In this document: one piece after another, positions 49,929 to 60,400 of the stretch
Numbering within the stretch: the first letter of the stretch is position 1
How the letters are laid out: each line of letters begins with the position of its first letter
NCBI GenBank assembly: GCA_046349435.1
Contig: JAXMCI010000014.1
Coordinates: 1-64,000 of the forward strand
Direction of reading: 5' to 3'
From: JAXMCI01 sp046349435
Lineage (GTDB): Bacteria > Pseudomonadota > Alphaproteobacteria > Dongiales > Dongiaceae
Length of the DNA: 64,000 nt
The notes under the pieces: model-generated
Databases searched by the model: none
Told to the model about the DNA's origin: nothing
Seen by the model: only the letters and a program-made list of their open reading frames with translations
Made by a program: the position numbers and the translations under genes

Positions 49929-52259
49929 ATGCCCGAGGTCAGCATGCAGAACCTGCGCGCCTGGGCCGGCCGCGACCTCGAGCTGCGCGCCGTCGCCGAG
50001 GACGGGCAGGCGACCGTCCGGGCGGGCGAGCGCAACTTCGGCGGCCGCCTGGCGCGCAACCTGAAGATCGGCCTGCTCAACGAGGATCGCGGTGCCAAGC
50101 AGGCGCAGTACCGCGACGCCAAGGACGCGGTCCTGGCGGCGCTGAAGCGCGAATATGGCGAGGCGATCGGCCTCAAGGCGTTCCGCGCCGCGGTCGGCCG
50201 GGCGCGGGCCGACGGCGGCTGGGAGACCTCGGCCGACCACCCGCTGACCGGTCGCCAGATCGAGCGGATGCTGAGCGTCGCCGACCGCGAGCGGGACCGC
50301 ACCGCGCCGGTGCGGCGGCTGCTCGGCGACGACGGCCCGCTCCGGCTCGAGCGGATCGAGGGCACCGGGCCGAGGGGCCGGATGAGCCCGGGCGAGGCGC
50401 TCGGCTCGGTGCTGGCCGACCTCGATCGCGAGATCCAGGCATGGCGCGAGGCGGGCGGCGAGGGACGCCCGGTCTGGGCCGTCGAGGTCGGCCTCGCCGG
50501 ATCCGAGGCCCCGACGCTGATCGCCATCCGGCCCGGCGAGGACGGCATGCTGCAGGTGCTGGGTCCCGGCGGCGAGGTCGCCACGGCGAGCCGCGAGGAT
50601 CTCGGCCGGCTTCTGGTGAACGAGCACCTCGGGGGCCCGGTGCGATCGCTCTCGCTGCTGCGGGCCGGCGCCGGGACGCTCGCCGACTGGGTGGGCGAGG
50701 CGCGCAACCTGCCGCCCGAGGCCCGCGGCTTCGAGGCTCGCGACATCGGAGCGCGCGACCTGGAGGCCGGCAATGCCGGCCGGTTCGTCGCGCGGCGCAT
50801 CGCCGAGGATGTCGAGCAATGGCAGGGGTCCGTGCACGGCCGCCTGGGGGTGACGGACGAATTCTACGCCATCGAGATCGAGCCGCCGCCGGACCGGATC
50901 GGGCGGCCCGCGACGCTCGCCATCCGCGTCGCCGGCGACTGGTCGCATCCCGCCTATGGACGGGAGGAGAACCCCTCGGTCGGCGTCGAGGTCCGCGACT
51001 CCGACGGCCGGATCGTCGCCATGCCGCTCGACGGGCTGGCCGCCTGGCTCGACGCCCGGCTGGCCGGCGAGCGGGGCACGCTGCGGCTCGGCAAGGAGAC
51101 GCCCTGCCCGCACCTCGCGCCCCATTTCACCGCGCTCGCCCGGGCCCGGAATTCGGCGCCCAACGTCGCCGCCATGGACGATGCGGACCGCCTGCTGCGG
51201 CGCGCGGAGCGCGTCGAGAGCATCGCGCGGTCCCGCATCGACCGCCACGGCGTCGAGCTCGCCATCCTCGAGCTCGAGGCGCTGCGCCGGGGCGAGCCGG
51301 ACGGCGAGGTCCTGGCGTCGCGCGAGGGCTGGGGCGAGAGCCTGGAGGACGGCACCGCCGGGCGCGCCGCGCGCTGGCAGGACCTGCCCGACCTGCTGCA
51401 GCTCTTCGACGCGGCCGAGGACGCGATCGACGCCGAGATCGGCGCGCAGATCGCCCGCCTGCAGGCGATCCTGCAGGCGCTGCCGCCCGAGCCCGGGCCC
51501 TCGCTCGAGATCGAGGTCGATGCCGGACCGGGCAAGCCGCCGCCGGGCGTCCTGAGGTCGCCGGGCGATGGCCGGGCCGACGAGACGGCGCGGCGCAGGG
51601 TCGTGGTGGAGCCGCCGCCGCCCCGGCTCGAGCGGCTCGAGGGCGAGCCGGGATGGCGGCTGCCGCCCCGCAAGACGGTTCCGACCAGCCGGCTCGATCA
51701 GACGCGCCGCGACGAGATCGACGCGATCCGCAAGCAGTTGAGCCAGGAACTGGCCACGGATTCCGCCGGGGTCGGCCGGGAGGGCGTCTCGCAGCGGCTG
51801 GCCGGGCGCGCCGGCACCGTGCCGCTCCGCATCTCCGTCGGCGGCGCGCCGGTGCCGCCCGGGATGGAGGGCGGCCTCGACGGCCCGGCGCTGCTCGACC
51901 GGCTCGGCGGCCTCGCGGGGCTGGGCGGCGAGCCGACCCGCCAGGCCGGGCTGACGCGGTTCCTCGACGATTCGCGGTTCGAGGCCGTCTGGCGCGATGC
52001 GGTCGAGCGGCTCGGCCTCGACGACGGGCATCCCTACGAGGTCGCGATCGAGGTCGAGGCCCGGGGGGAAGGCTATGCGGTGACCTTCCGCGCGCCCCTG
52101 CCCGGCCCGCTCGACTACCGCCTCGCCCGGCACTCCGGCGACGCCGAGGGCAGGATCGAGGCGCCGGTCCTGGCGATGACCGTGGAGATCACGGCCAGGC
52201 AGCTCACCGAGCCGATGCCGTACCCGCTGGTCGCGCTGCACATCCTGGACGGCAGGTGA
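49929..52259 (+). CDS. A-module family protein 5 (candidate T3S effector, A-B-B-C layout)
   Basis: A 776-aa soluble protein. The A module is at residues 3-118 (ERNFGGRLARNLKI, AKDAVLAALKREYGEAIG, KAFRAAVGRA, DHPLTGRQIERM). B modules lie near 155-225 (VWAVEVGLAGSEAPTLIAIR) and 290-370 (FYAIEIEPPPDRIGRPATLA, LDGLAAWLDARLAGE). The coiled-coil region has DRLLRRAERVESIARSRIDR and DAEDAIDAEIGAQIARLQAI-like heptads. The C module spans about 600-776 (LAGRAGTVPLRISVGG, TRFLDDSRFEAVWRDAVERL, AVTFRAPLPGPLDY, GRIEAPVLAMTVEITARQL). GGGAGGTGG precedes ATG 49929. It follows protein 4 by 47 bases. The order of segments mirrors protein 3 almost exactly, so they are recent paralogs. Confidence 0.78.
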   Translation: MPEVSMQNLRAWAGRDLELRAVAEDGQATVRAGERNFGGRLARNLKIGLLNEDRGAKQAQYRDAKDAVLAALKREYGEAIGLKAFRAAVGRARADGGWETSADHPLTGRQIERMLSVADRERDRTAPVRRLLGDDGPLRLERIEGTGPRGRMSPGEALGSVLADLDREIQAWREAGGEGRPVWAVEVGLAGSEAPTLIAIRPGEDGMLQVLGPGGEVATASREDLGRLLVNEHLGGPVRSLSLLRAGAGTLADWVGEARNLPPEARGFEARDIGARDLEAGNAGRFVARRIAEDVEQWQGSVHGRLGVTDEFYAIEIEPPPDRIGRPATLAIRVAGDWSHPAYGREENPSVGVEVRDSDGRIVAMPLDGLAAWLDARLAGERGTLRLGKETPCPHLAPHFTALARARNSAPNVAAMDDADRLLRRAERVESIARSRIDRHGVELAILELEALRRGEPDGEVLASREGWGESLEDGTAGRAARWQDLPDLLQLFDAAEDAIDAEIGAQIARLQAILQALPPEPGPSLEIEVDAGPGKPPPGVLRSPGDGRADETARRRVVVEPPPPRLERLEGEPGWRLPPRKTVPTSRLDQTRRDEIDAIRKQLSQELATDSAGVGREGVSQRLAGRAGTVPLRISVGGAPVPPGMEGGLDGPALLDRLGGLAGLGGEPTRQAGLTRFLDDSRFEAVWRDAVERLGLDDGHPYEVAIEVEARGEGYAVTFRAPLPGPLDYRLARHSGDAEGRIEAPVLAMTVEITARQLTEPMPYPLVALHILDGR

Positions 52260-52276
52260 CGGTCCAAGTCTTGTGG

Positions 52277-52425
52277 CACGCGGAGGCGCGGAGAACGCGG
52301 AGGGCGCAACGGCACCGCCGTGCCGACCTCTTACGCGCCATCGTGCCTTCGCGTGAGACAATCTTCCTGCGACACTCTTCCTTGGACCGCCGCGTCTCTC
52401 CTCCGCGCCTCCGCGCCTCCGCGTG
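52277..52425. repeat. Perfect 17-bp inverted repeat flanking a 115-bp core
   Basis: CACGCGGAGGCGCGGAG at 52277-52293 is the exact reverse complement of CTCCGCGCCTCCGCGTG at 52409-52425. Additional partial copies of the unit lie inside each arm (gaacgcggag; ctccgcgcctccgcg). It sits in the 232-bp gap between convergent genes and may be a small non-coding mobile or REP-type element or a terminator. Confidence 0.7.
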
Positions 52426-52491
52426 CCCCCTGCGGCGCCCGAAGCCGGACGCCGCCCCCGCCGGCCGGGTCCAATGCCGACCGAACCGGCC

Positions 52492-53760
52492 TCAGGCCGG
52501 CGGCGCGTCCCCGTCCGGCTCCGGCGGGCGACGCCCGGCGGCGGCCCGCATCGCCTGCAGCCGGCGCGCCTTGCGCGCCAGCTCGGTCTCGCGCTCGCGG
52601 TCCTGGCGCAGCGCCCGGGCGAAGGCCGCCGCCATGGCGTCCACCGAATGGTGCGAGGAGAGGCGCAGGCCGGCGCCGCGCACCGCCGCGAACGGCTCCG
52701 GGCCCGGCGCCGCGGCGCGCACCGCGGCGGCGGGCGGCGCCTCCAGGGCGCGCACCGCCAGCCCCGGCGCGGCGGCGCCGAAGATCAGCGCGGCCGGGCC
52801 GGCGGCGGCGGCCAGCCCGGTCTCGCGCCGCGCCTCGGCCTCGCGGTCGAGGGCGGCGGCGCGGCCGGCCGCCAGGTCGGTGCCGGCGACCAGCCGCAGC
52901 TCGGGCCGGGCGCGGGCCGGCTCCGGCGCGGCCGGCGGCGGGACCGGCGCGCGGGCGCCGATCAGGCCGACGGCGCGCGCCGCCAGCGCCGGCAGCTTGG
53001 CGCCGAGCAGCGCGAAGGTGGCGGCCAGCAGCAGCAGCCCGACCGGCTGGTCGATCGGCGTCTTCAGCGTGAAGTCGGCGATGGTCAGCTTCGACCACAG
53101 CGCCACCAGGGCCGCCACCAGGATGCCGATCGCCAGCACCCGCGCCGCGGCGGCCAGCACCTGGCCGAGCGCGCGGTCGAGCAGCCGCTCGGTCGGGCGG
53201 AAGATGCCGAGCGGCACCAGCAGCAGCCCGACCAGGGCGACGCAGTAGAATCCGACGATGGCGAAGATCAGCTGCGCGGCGATCAGGCCGAAGGCGGCGA
53301 GCAGCCCGAATCCGAGCCCGGCATAGATGATGGCGATGCCGGGCTGCTGCCCGTCGGCCGCGGCGGCGACCTCGAAGAGGCGCAGCGCCGGGTCGTAGCC
53401 GAGCTGCCAGAGGCGGGCCGGGCGGGCGACGGCCTCCTGCATGGCGGCGAGGCCGGCCTCGCCGCCGGCCCCGGCGCCGACCCAGGAGAAGCCCTGCAGC
53501 ACGACCCGCAGCAGCTCGGCGTGATTGCCGATCAGCAGGACGATCAGGCCGATGCGCAGCAGCTTGCCGAGCAGCTCGTTGGCCACCCCGCCGCGGCCGA
53601 AGGCGACGCCGATGCCGAGCAGCACCAGCTCGATCACCGCGAAGGCGTAGAGCAGCGGCCAGGCGATCGCCTGGACCCGGGCGAAGCCGGCCTGGAGCTG
53701 GCCGACGATCAGCTCCTGGGCGGCGTTGATCGCCGCCGGGTCGATGGCGGCGGGGGTCAC
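52492..53760 (-). CDS. TrbL/VirB6-like T4SS inner-membrane protein
   Basis: A 422-aa protein with five to six transmembrane segments in the first 270 residues (YAFAVIELVLLGIGVAFGRG, IGLIVLLIGNHAELLRVVLQ, LIAAQLIFAIVGFYCVALVG, FALLGAKLPALAARAVGLIG) and a long Ala/Arg/Pro-rich cytoplasmic tail, the pattern of TrbL proteins. The segment ELLRVVLQGFSWVGAGAGG fits the TrbL family. It should form part of a conjugative or type IV secretion pore. The GTG start 53760 overlaps the VirB10-like stop as GTGA. It is the last of three coupled genes. The tail is unusually long. Confidence 0.8.
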   Translation of the reverse strand: MTPAAIDPAAINAAQELIVGQLQAGFARVQAIAWPLLYAFAVIELVLLGIGVAFGRGGVANELLGKLLRIGLIVLLIGNHAELLRVVLQGFSWVGAGAGGEAGLAAMQEAVARPARLWQLGYDPALRLFEVAAAADGQQPGIAIIYAGLGFGLLAAFGLIAAQLIFAIVGFYCVALVGLLLVPLGIFRPTERLLDRALGQVLAAAARVLAIGILVAALVALWSKLTIADFTLKTPIDQPVGLLLLAATFALLGAKLPALAARAVGLIGARAPVPPPAAPEPARARPELRLVAGTDLAAGRAAALDREAEARRETGLAAAAGPAALIFGAAAPGLAVRALEAPPAAAVRAAAPGPEPFAAVRGAGLRLSSHHSVDAMAAAFARALRQDRERETELARKARRLQAMRAAAGRRPPEPDGDAPPA

Positions 53761-55023
53761 GGCTGCGAGCCGCCGGCGGCCGGGATCACCAGCCCGGCGC
53801 CACGCGCCGCCGCCTCGTCATAGACCGGCAGCAGGATGTCGCGGGTGACGATGATGTCGAAGGAGAAGCCCGGCCGGATGGTGATGGTCGGCTTCTGGTC
53901 GAGCTGGCGCTGGGCGAACATCGCGCCGGTCTGGCCGATCGAGCCGGCGGCGTTGGCCGCCGCCGCCTGCGCCGGGCTGGGGTAGAAGCCGCCCGGCGTG
54001 CCCTGCGAGGCGGTGACCCCGAGGCTGAAGGTGGCGGAGATCACCGCGCCGACGATCAGCTTGCCCCAGTGGTTGTTGACGTCGTCGGCGAGCCCGGCCA
54101 TTCCCGCGGTGTCGGAGGCCTCGACGCTCTCCAGCGCGATCCAGGTGCCGTCCGGGCGGATCAGCCGGTTGAAGCCGGCGCGCACCCGCTCCTGCCCGTA
54201 GATCACGTCGGAGCCGTAGGCGCCGACCAGCCGCGAGCCTTGCGGGATCAGCAGGCGGGTGCCGGTCAGCGTGTCGTAGACGTTCTCGCGCACCTGGGCG
54301 ACCAGCGACCCGGGGATGTCGGAGTTGATGCCGGTGATCAGGCTGGCCGGGATGATGGTGCCGGCGGCGATCGAGAGCGGCGCGATGCGCTGCACCCCGC
54401 CCGCCGCGGCGGCCCGCACCGGCGGCGCCGCCTCCCCTTGCAGCAGCCCGTCGCCGGGCCCTGCGGCCGGGTCGGCGAGCAGCGGCCTCGCCGGGGCGGC
54501 CGCCCGGCCGCGGCGGCCGCCGAGCCCGGCCCGGGTGCCGCCGTTGAAGAACAGGCCGCTCGCCGCCGCCGCGGCGCCGTCGTCCTCGGCCGTGCCGCCC
54601 ATCGGCCGGCGGCGGGGCGCGGCGGCCGCAGCGTCCTCCTGCAGCTTGGCGACCTGGGCGAGCGCGTCCTCGAGCGTTCTGCAGCGCCGCCGACTGCGCC
54701 TCGAGCTGGGCCAGCCGGGCGACCGTGCCGGCATCGGGCGCGGCGCCGCCGTCGCCGGCCGGTAGTGCGCGATGCGCTCCGGCTCGCCGTAGCTGCCGGG
54801 CAGCTCGGCCAGCGCCTTGGGCAGCGGCGCGTCGGCCGGCCGCGGCGGCCGATCGTCGCCGGCGCCGCGCGGCGCGGCGGCGACTGCAGCGCCACCGCGG
54901 TGGCGACCGCCAGGACCAGCGCCGCGCCGCCGGCGACCAGCAGCACCAGCCGGCGGTTGAGGGTGACCGCCGCGGGCGGGCGCCGCCGGCCAGCGGGCCG
55001 CGGCGCGGCGGCGCGCGGCTCAC
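53757..55023 (-). CDS. TrbI/VirB10-like T4SS protein with frameshifts
   Basis: About 420 aa with at least two to three single-base shifts in the N-terminal third. One transmembrane segment (RRLVLLVAGGAALVLAVATA) follows a short cytoplasmic start, then an Ala/Pro linker and a helix (GTVARLAQLEAQSAALQ, LEDALAQVAKLQED). The C-terminal domain is intact and typical: APLSIAAGTIIPASLITGIN, IPGSLVAQVRENVYDTLTGT, LLIPQGSRLVGAYGSDVIYG, PGFSFDIIVTRDILLPVY. GTG 55023 overlaps the VirB4-like stop as GTGA. VirB10 spans both membranes in a T4SS. No VirB7/8/9 partner is in the window, so either the system is incomplete or the rest lies elsewhere. Confidence 0.8.
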
Positions 55024-57303
55024 GGCGTCCGCTCCGCCACGGCGAGCTCGCCGATGGCGGCCAGCCCGTGCGCCCGCAGCAGCTGGCGGGCGAGCTCGGC
55101 CGGCCCCAGGCGCCGCCAGCGCGCGCAGCTCGGCGCGATCCTCCGCGCCCACCGGGGCGCAGAAGGCGCGGGCGACCTCGCCGAGCTCGAGCGTCGAGCA
55201 TCCGGCTGCCCGCTGGCGAGCGGTACCAGCACTGCCCCGGCGTCGCCGCCGCCAGGACGGCGGCCGCGCCGGCATCGAGGCCGAGCCGGGCGAGCGCGGT
55301 CGCCCGCTCCGGCTCGCCGGCCGCGGCATCGGGCAGGAAGAGCCGCGCCGGGAAGGCGGCGAGCTGGCTGCGCGCCGCCGGGGCGGCGGCCAGCTCGGCG
55401 GCCTCCGCCGCCAGCAGGATGCCCTCGTGGCGCGGCCCCTCCAGCCGCTCGCGCAGCACGCCAGGGTCGGGTGGTCGAGCCAGGGCAGCATGCCGTCGAG
55501 GATCAGCAGCGACGGCGCCCCTGCCGGCGGCGGCGGCAGCCGGTGCAGCAGGCAGGCCAGCACGGCGGCGGCCAGGGCCGGCGTCTCCGCCAGCCCCGCC
55601 GTCTCGAAGCACAGCCAGGACGCATCCCAGGCCGGTTCCCCGGCGGCGTCGAGCAGCGGGCCGAGCGGTCCGCCGGCGCACCAGGCGCGCAGCGCCGTCG
55701 CGAGGTCGGCGTCGGCGAGCAGGGCGGCGAGCCGGCTCAGCGTGCGCTGCGGGCGCGGCTCGCCGGCCAGCGCGTCGAGCGCGGTCCCGATGGCCGCGGC
55801 GCGGCCGATCGCCTGCTCCGGCCCGGCCGGCGGCAGCAGCCCGAGCAGCCAGTGCAGCGCCCAGCGCCGCTCGGCCGGGAGCTCGATGGCGGCGAGCGGC
55901 TGGAGCAGCGGCTCGCCCCCCGGCCGCAGCGCGACCTGGGTGCCGCCCACCGCCAGGGTGGCGGCGAGCGTGCCCTCGCCGCGCTCGACCAGGACGACGC
56001 GGCCGCCGGCATAGCGGCGGGCCTGCAGTGCCAGCAGGGCGAGCAGCGTCGTGCGGGCCGGCCCGGCCGGGCCGACCACCAGCTTGTGCGCCGCGCCCTC
56101 GACCGCGAAGGGCAGCCGGAACGGCGTGCGGTCGGGGCCGCGCGTCTCGAGCAGCGGCGCCGGCCCGTCGCCGGGCGGCGGGCCGGCCCAGCACGCGGCG
56201 AGTGGCAGCAGCTGCGGCACGCCGAGCCCGCCGACCGGCGGCCGGCGGACATCGGCATAGGCCTGGCCGGGCAGCGAGGAGAGCCAGGCCGGCACCGCGT
56301 TCAGGGTCTCGCGCCGGGCGACCAGCCCGTGGCGGTTGAGCAGCTGCTCGACCGCCGCGGCCGCCGCGTCGGCGACGGCCGGGTCGGCGTCCCACAGCGT
56401 CACCGTGGTGTCGTGATAGGCGGCGCCGAGCCCGGCATCCCGCGCCTCGGGCCGCGCCTCGGGCCGCACCTCCGGCAGCAGCGCCGCGACGCCGCGGCGC
56501 CGCGCGAACCAGGGCCGCGTCCGCGCCTCGCGCAGCCGCCGGCCCTCCGCCGGGTCGAGCGCGATGGTCCGCGCCGCCCAGCGATATTCCAGCCCGAGCC
56601 GGTCGAGCGCGTCGAGCAGCGCCGGGGTCGCGGCGCCCGCCACGCCGGTCGGCGCGACGACCCTGAGGTGGCAGTCGCCAAGCCGCGGCTGCGGCCCGCC
56701 CTCGAGCGGCTCGGCGGCGAGCAGCTCGTCGAGATAGGCGGGGGTTTCCGGCATCGCCACCGGCCGCGGCGCGGTCGAGACGGTGGCGGCGAGCCAGGAG
56801 AGCAGCGCCGCGTCGGCCAGCGGCTCGGTCTCGGGCAGCAGCCGGGCGAGCATCCCGGCCAGCCGGTCCATGCTGTCCTCGAAGGCGCCGAGCGCGTCGC
56901 CGCGCGGCTGGCCGCGCGGCCGCAGGTACTGAACGGCGAGGTGGTAGTCGGTGACGAAGGCGGGGCCGGCCCGCTCGAACGCCTCGCGCCGCTCCGCCTC
57001 GACCAGCCAGCTGACCGGATCGGGAAAGCCCTCGGGCGGCGGCGCGTCGGGCAGCCGCCGGCGGCGCGCCTCGAGATGCAGCGCCCAGCCGCTGCCGAGC
57101 TCGGCCAGCGCCGGCGCCAGGCCGCAGGCCTCGGCCGCGGCGGCGCCGTCGAGCGCGGCTTGCGGATCGTGGCCGCGGAAGCGGATCGCGGCGAGGAAGG
57201 AGCCGTCCTTGTTGAGCACGACGCCGGGCGCCACCAGCGCCGCCCAGGGCAGCAGGTCGCTGAGCCGCTCCGGCTCCGCCCGATATTCCCTGAGGAACGC
57301 CAT
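55020..57303 (-). CDS. VirB4/TrbE-like protein with degenerate Walker motifs and frameshifts
   Basis: About 760 aa. It begins REYRAEPERLSDLLPWAALV and VLNKDGSFLAAIRFRGHD, which match the CagE/TrbE/VirB4 N-terminal domain. The place of Walker A reads VVGPAGPARTTLLALLALQA: the invariant GK before the Ser/Thr is AR. The Walker B region LLILDGMLPWLDHPTL has Gly where Glu is expected. Loss of these residues would normally abolish ATP hydrolysis. Three single-base shifts occur near 55460, 55195 and 55105; downstream frames continue LRERLEGPRHEGILLAAEAA, LELGEVARAFCAPVGAEDRA and RLGPAELARQLLRAHGLAAI. The N-terminal 600 residues are open. The start ATG 57303 is the first Met. Confidence 0.78.
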
Positions 57304-57470
57304 CCTAGCCTCGGGCGCGGCGGCGGCGGGGCGGGACGCAGCCCCCGTCGGTCCTCTGCCGGCTCACGCCACGCCGGGTCATATCCGTCACCCCCCACGC
57401 ACCGGCCGCGACTCTGTCGCCGCGGATCGCGGCCTGTCAAGCCGCGCCCGGCGGGAGCGGTTCTTCCGCC

Positions 57471-60400
57471 CTACGGGCAGAACTTGCCGTTGCCGGTGAA
57501 GGCGTTCGGCGCGTAGGTGCACTGGGTGCCGGGGATCTTGCCGCCGGCGATCGCGGTCATCGGCTTGAAGCCGTTATTGCCGGGGTAGAGGGTCCAGTTC
57601 GGGTCCGACGACAGGAAGCACTGGGCGGGCGGCCGCGCGCTCGACACCGGCAGGTTGAACGGCGTCGGCAGGGTGAAGCCGAAGCCGATGCAGCCGGCGC
57701 TCGGGCAGTCGAGGTCCTTGACCGCCCACTTGCCGCAGATGTTGTCGCAGTCCTTCTTGGCGCTGCTGTACATCGGGTTGCCCGGCGCGCAGCCGCAGGA
57801 GCTGCCGGTGGCCGTGCAGAAGGTCTTGGGCTGGCACTGCGAGTTGTAGGTCGGGTTGGGCAGCGGCGACAGCTCGGCGGCGTAGGCGGTCATGTCGAGA
57901 TGGACGGTCAGCACGCCCGGCTCGGTGCCCGTCTCGTTGTAGCACCAGGTGCCGGGGAAGGTGCCGACCGGCTTGGTGACCTTGGAAGGCGCGGTGGCGA
58001 TGTTGGCGCGCACCAGATAGGGGGCCGGCATGGCGGGCGTGCCGCTGCAGCCCTGCAGCGTCGCCGTGCCCTTCTTCAGGTCGGTGCCGCCGACATAGGT
58101 CTTGTAGTCCTGCTTCGTCGTGTCCTGGGCGAAGATGAAGAACACGTAGTAGTCCTCGCCCGCCTTGAAGACGTTGATCTTGCCCTTCTCCGGAACCGGC
58201 CCGGGCTTGTTCGGGTCGAAGCCGTCGGCGACCTGTTGTGCCTGGGTGTAGGTCGTGTCGATGAAGTAGACGCCGTGGTCGGCGCTCAGCGTGCTGCGCT
58301 GCCAGGTCGATTGCCCGGCCATGCGGATGAAGGGCGGATCCTCGCCGAGGGCGACCTTGAGCTGGCGGTAGAGCTTGACGCCGGCGCAGGTGCCGTCGCT
58401 GCAGGTCTTCGCCCACTCCGTGCAGTTCTCGCCGTTGACGTCGCAGCCGCAGAGCGTCAGCGGCTGGTTCGTCACTGCGGGCGCCTTCTGCGTGCAGCCG
58501 GGCAGCAGCACGGTGGTGACGTAGTCGTAGGGGCTGGTCTTCGCCGTGGCGGTCGGCGCCGGCGGCGGCGGCGTGACGCTGGTCACGCCGGTCTGGGAGG
58601 CGCACTCGTCGGTCTCGTAGGGCGCCGTGAAGAAGGGCGACTGCTTGTTGACCGAGAGCGTGTGCACCAGCCCGGTGAGCGAGCCGTCGTCGTCGTTCAG
58701 CACGGTCTGCCGGTCGACGTCGGAGAAGTTGTTGAAGATGTTGGTCTCGGTGCGCTTGCAGTAGACCTTCTCCACCGCCGCGTTGTCGGTCTGGTAGCCG
58801 GTGCCGCTGAACAGCGGCTCGATCACGAAGTGGCGGATGTCGACCTTGTCGAAGAACAGCTCGTCCGAATGGAAGGCGGGCGGGTAGTAGAAGCCGTTGG
58901 GCTGCTTCCAGGCGATCGCCGCGTTGGGCAGGAAGCACTGGAACCCGCCCTGGCCGGCCAGGGTCGTCTCGGCGCTGGCGGTCACCGTCTGGGTCTTCAT
59001 CAGGCCGAAGACCGGCCCGAAGGCGATCGGGTAGTAGCGCCGCAGGCAGTCGAGCTTCCTCTCGCCCACGTTGCACTTGCTCTCGTCGAGCACCGACGTG
59101 CTGACGTCGAGATAGGCGTTCTCGGCCTGCGAGAACGGCCCGTCATAGATGTTGAAGAGGCGCTGCTCGACCGACCAGTTGTCGAAGTTGATGCTCCATT
59201 GCTGCTTGCGGTTCATGCAGAAGTTGGTCGCCTGCGCGTCGCACTTCAGGTCGGCGTAGGTGCTCGGGTTGAACGGCCCGACATTCTCCGCGAAGTGGTT
59301 GTCCGCCGGCTTCTGGGTGTTGCCGATGAAGACGCTGTGCTCGGCCAGCGACCAGTAGCCGTTGATCGCCGAGGAGCGGGTGTAGTCGCCGCCGGTGATG
59401 AAGGACAGGCCGGCGTTCTGCACGTCGGTGATGACGCTGTGGTTGACCAGGTACCATTGCGGGCGCAGCAGGATCGCGCCGAAGTTGTTGGGCGCCCAGT
59501 TGAACGAGCTGGTGAAGTGGTCGAGCACCGTGGCCATGCAGGCCGGGTCGTCGTCGCCGCTGGGAATCGTCTCGCTGCCGACCACCTTGGCGATGTTGCC
59601 GCAGCGCCGCTGGCCGGCGGCGCTCTGGCCGCAATCCTTGCTCTCGTCGGTGCATTTCAGCGGGAAGCGCCCGCCGTCGCCGACCACCGGGTAGTAGTGG
59701 TAGTCCTGGCCCGGGACCAGCCCGTCGGGGTTGCCGGCCGGCTCCTTGCGCACGCACGCGGCCTGGGTCGGGAAGGGCATCCCCGGCGGCTTCACCCAGC
59801 AGGTGTCGGGGGCCAGCGGGTTGGCCACCGGCTGCAGGCGGTTGGCGCTGACGCTGCCGAAGCCGCGGCAGTTCTCCGTCTTGCTGATGGTGATGAAGGA
59901 AAACTCGGCCGAGCTGCAGTAGTTGCCGGTGAAGGACTTGAGCGGGGTGGAGGCGGCCCGGCTGAGGTCGGGGCCGGTGTTCGACATCGGCGGGTCGGTC
60001 TGCTTCTGCCGGGAGGCGTAGCCGACCCAGCTCATCATCTGCGAATGGCCGCTATTGGCCGCCGGCACCAGCCAGTAGCAGGCGCCGCACATGCCGGCGC
60101 CGCTCGCCATGTTGCCCTGGAAGTCGTTCCAGGCGTTCATGATCCAGAACACCGACGGGTGGTTCCAGTCGGAGTGGAAGGGGAAGCGGTCGGCCTCCTC
60201 CGGCCCCTCGAACGGCGGGACGAAGTCGGGCCCGATCTGGAAGCGCTGCGCCAGGATGCCGGGCACCTTGCGCCAGTTCGGGTCATTGCCCTTGAGCTGG
60301 GCGTCGGGCCAGCCGACCACCGCGGCGCGGGCGAAGATGCCGAGGTTGGAATAGAGCTTGTTGTTAACCTCGGACCCGTCTTCGAGATAGAAGCCGTGGC

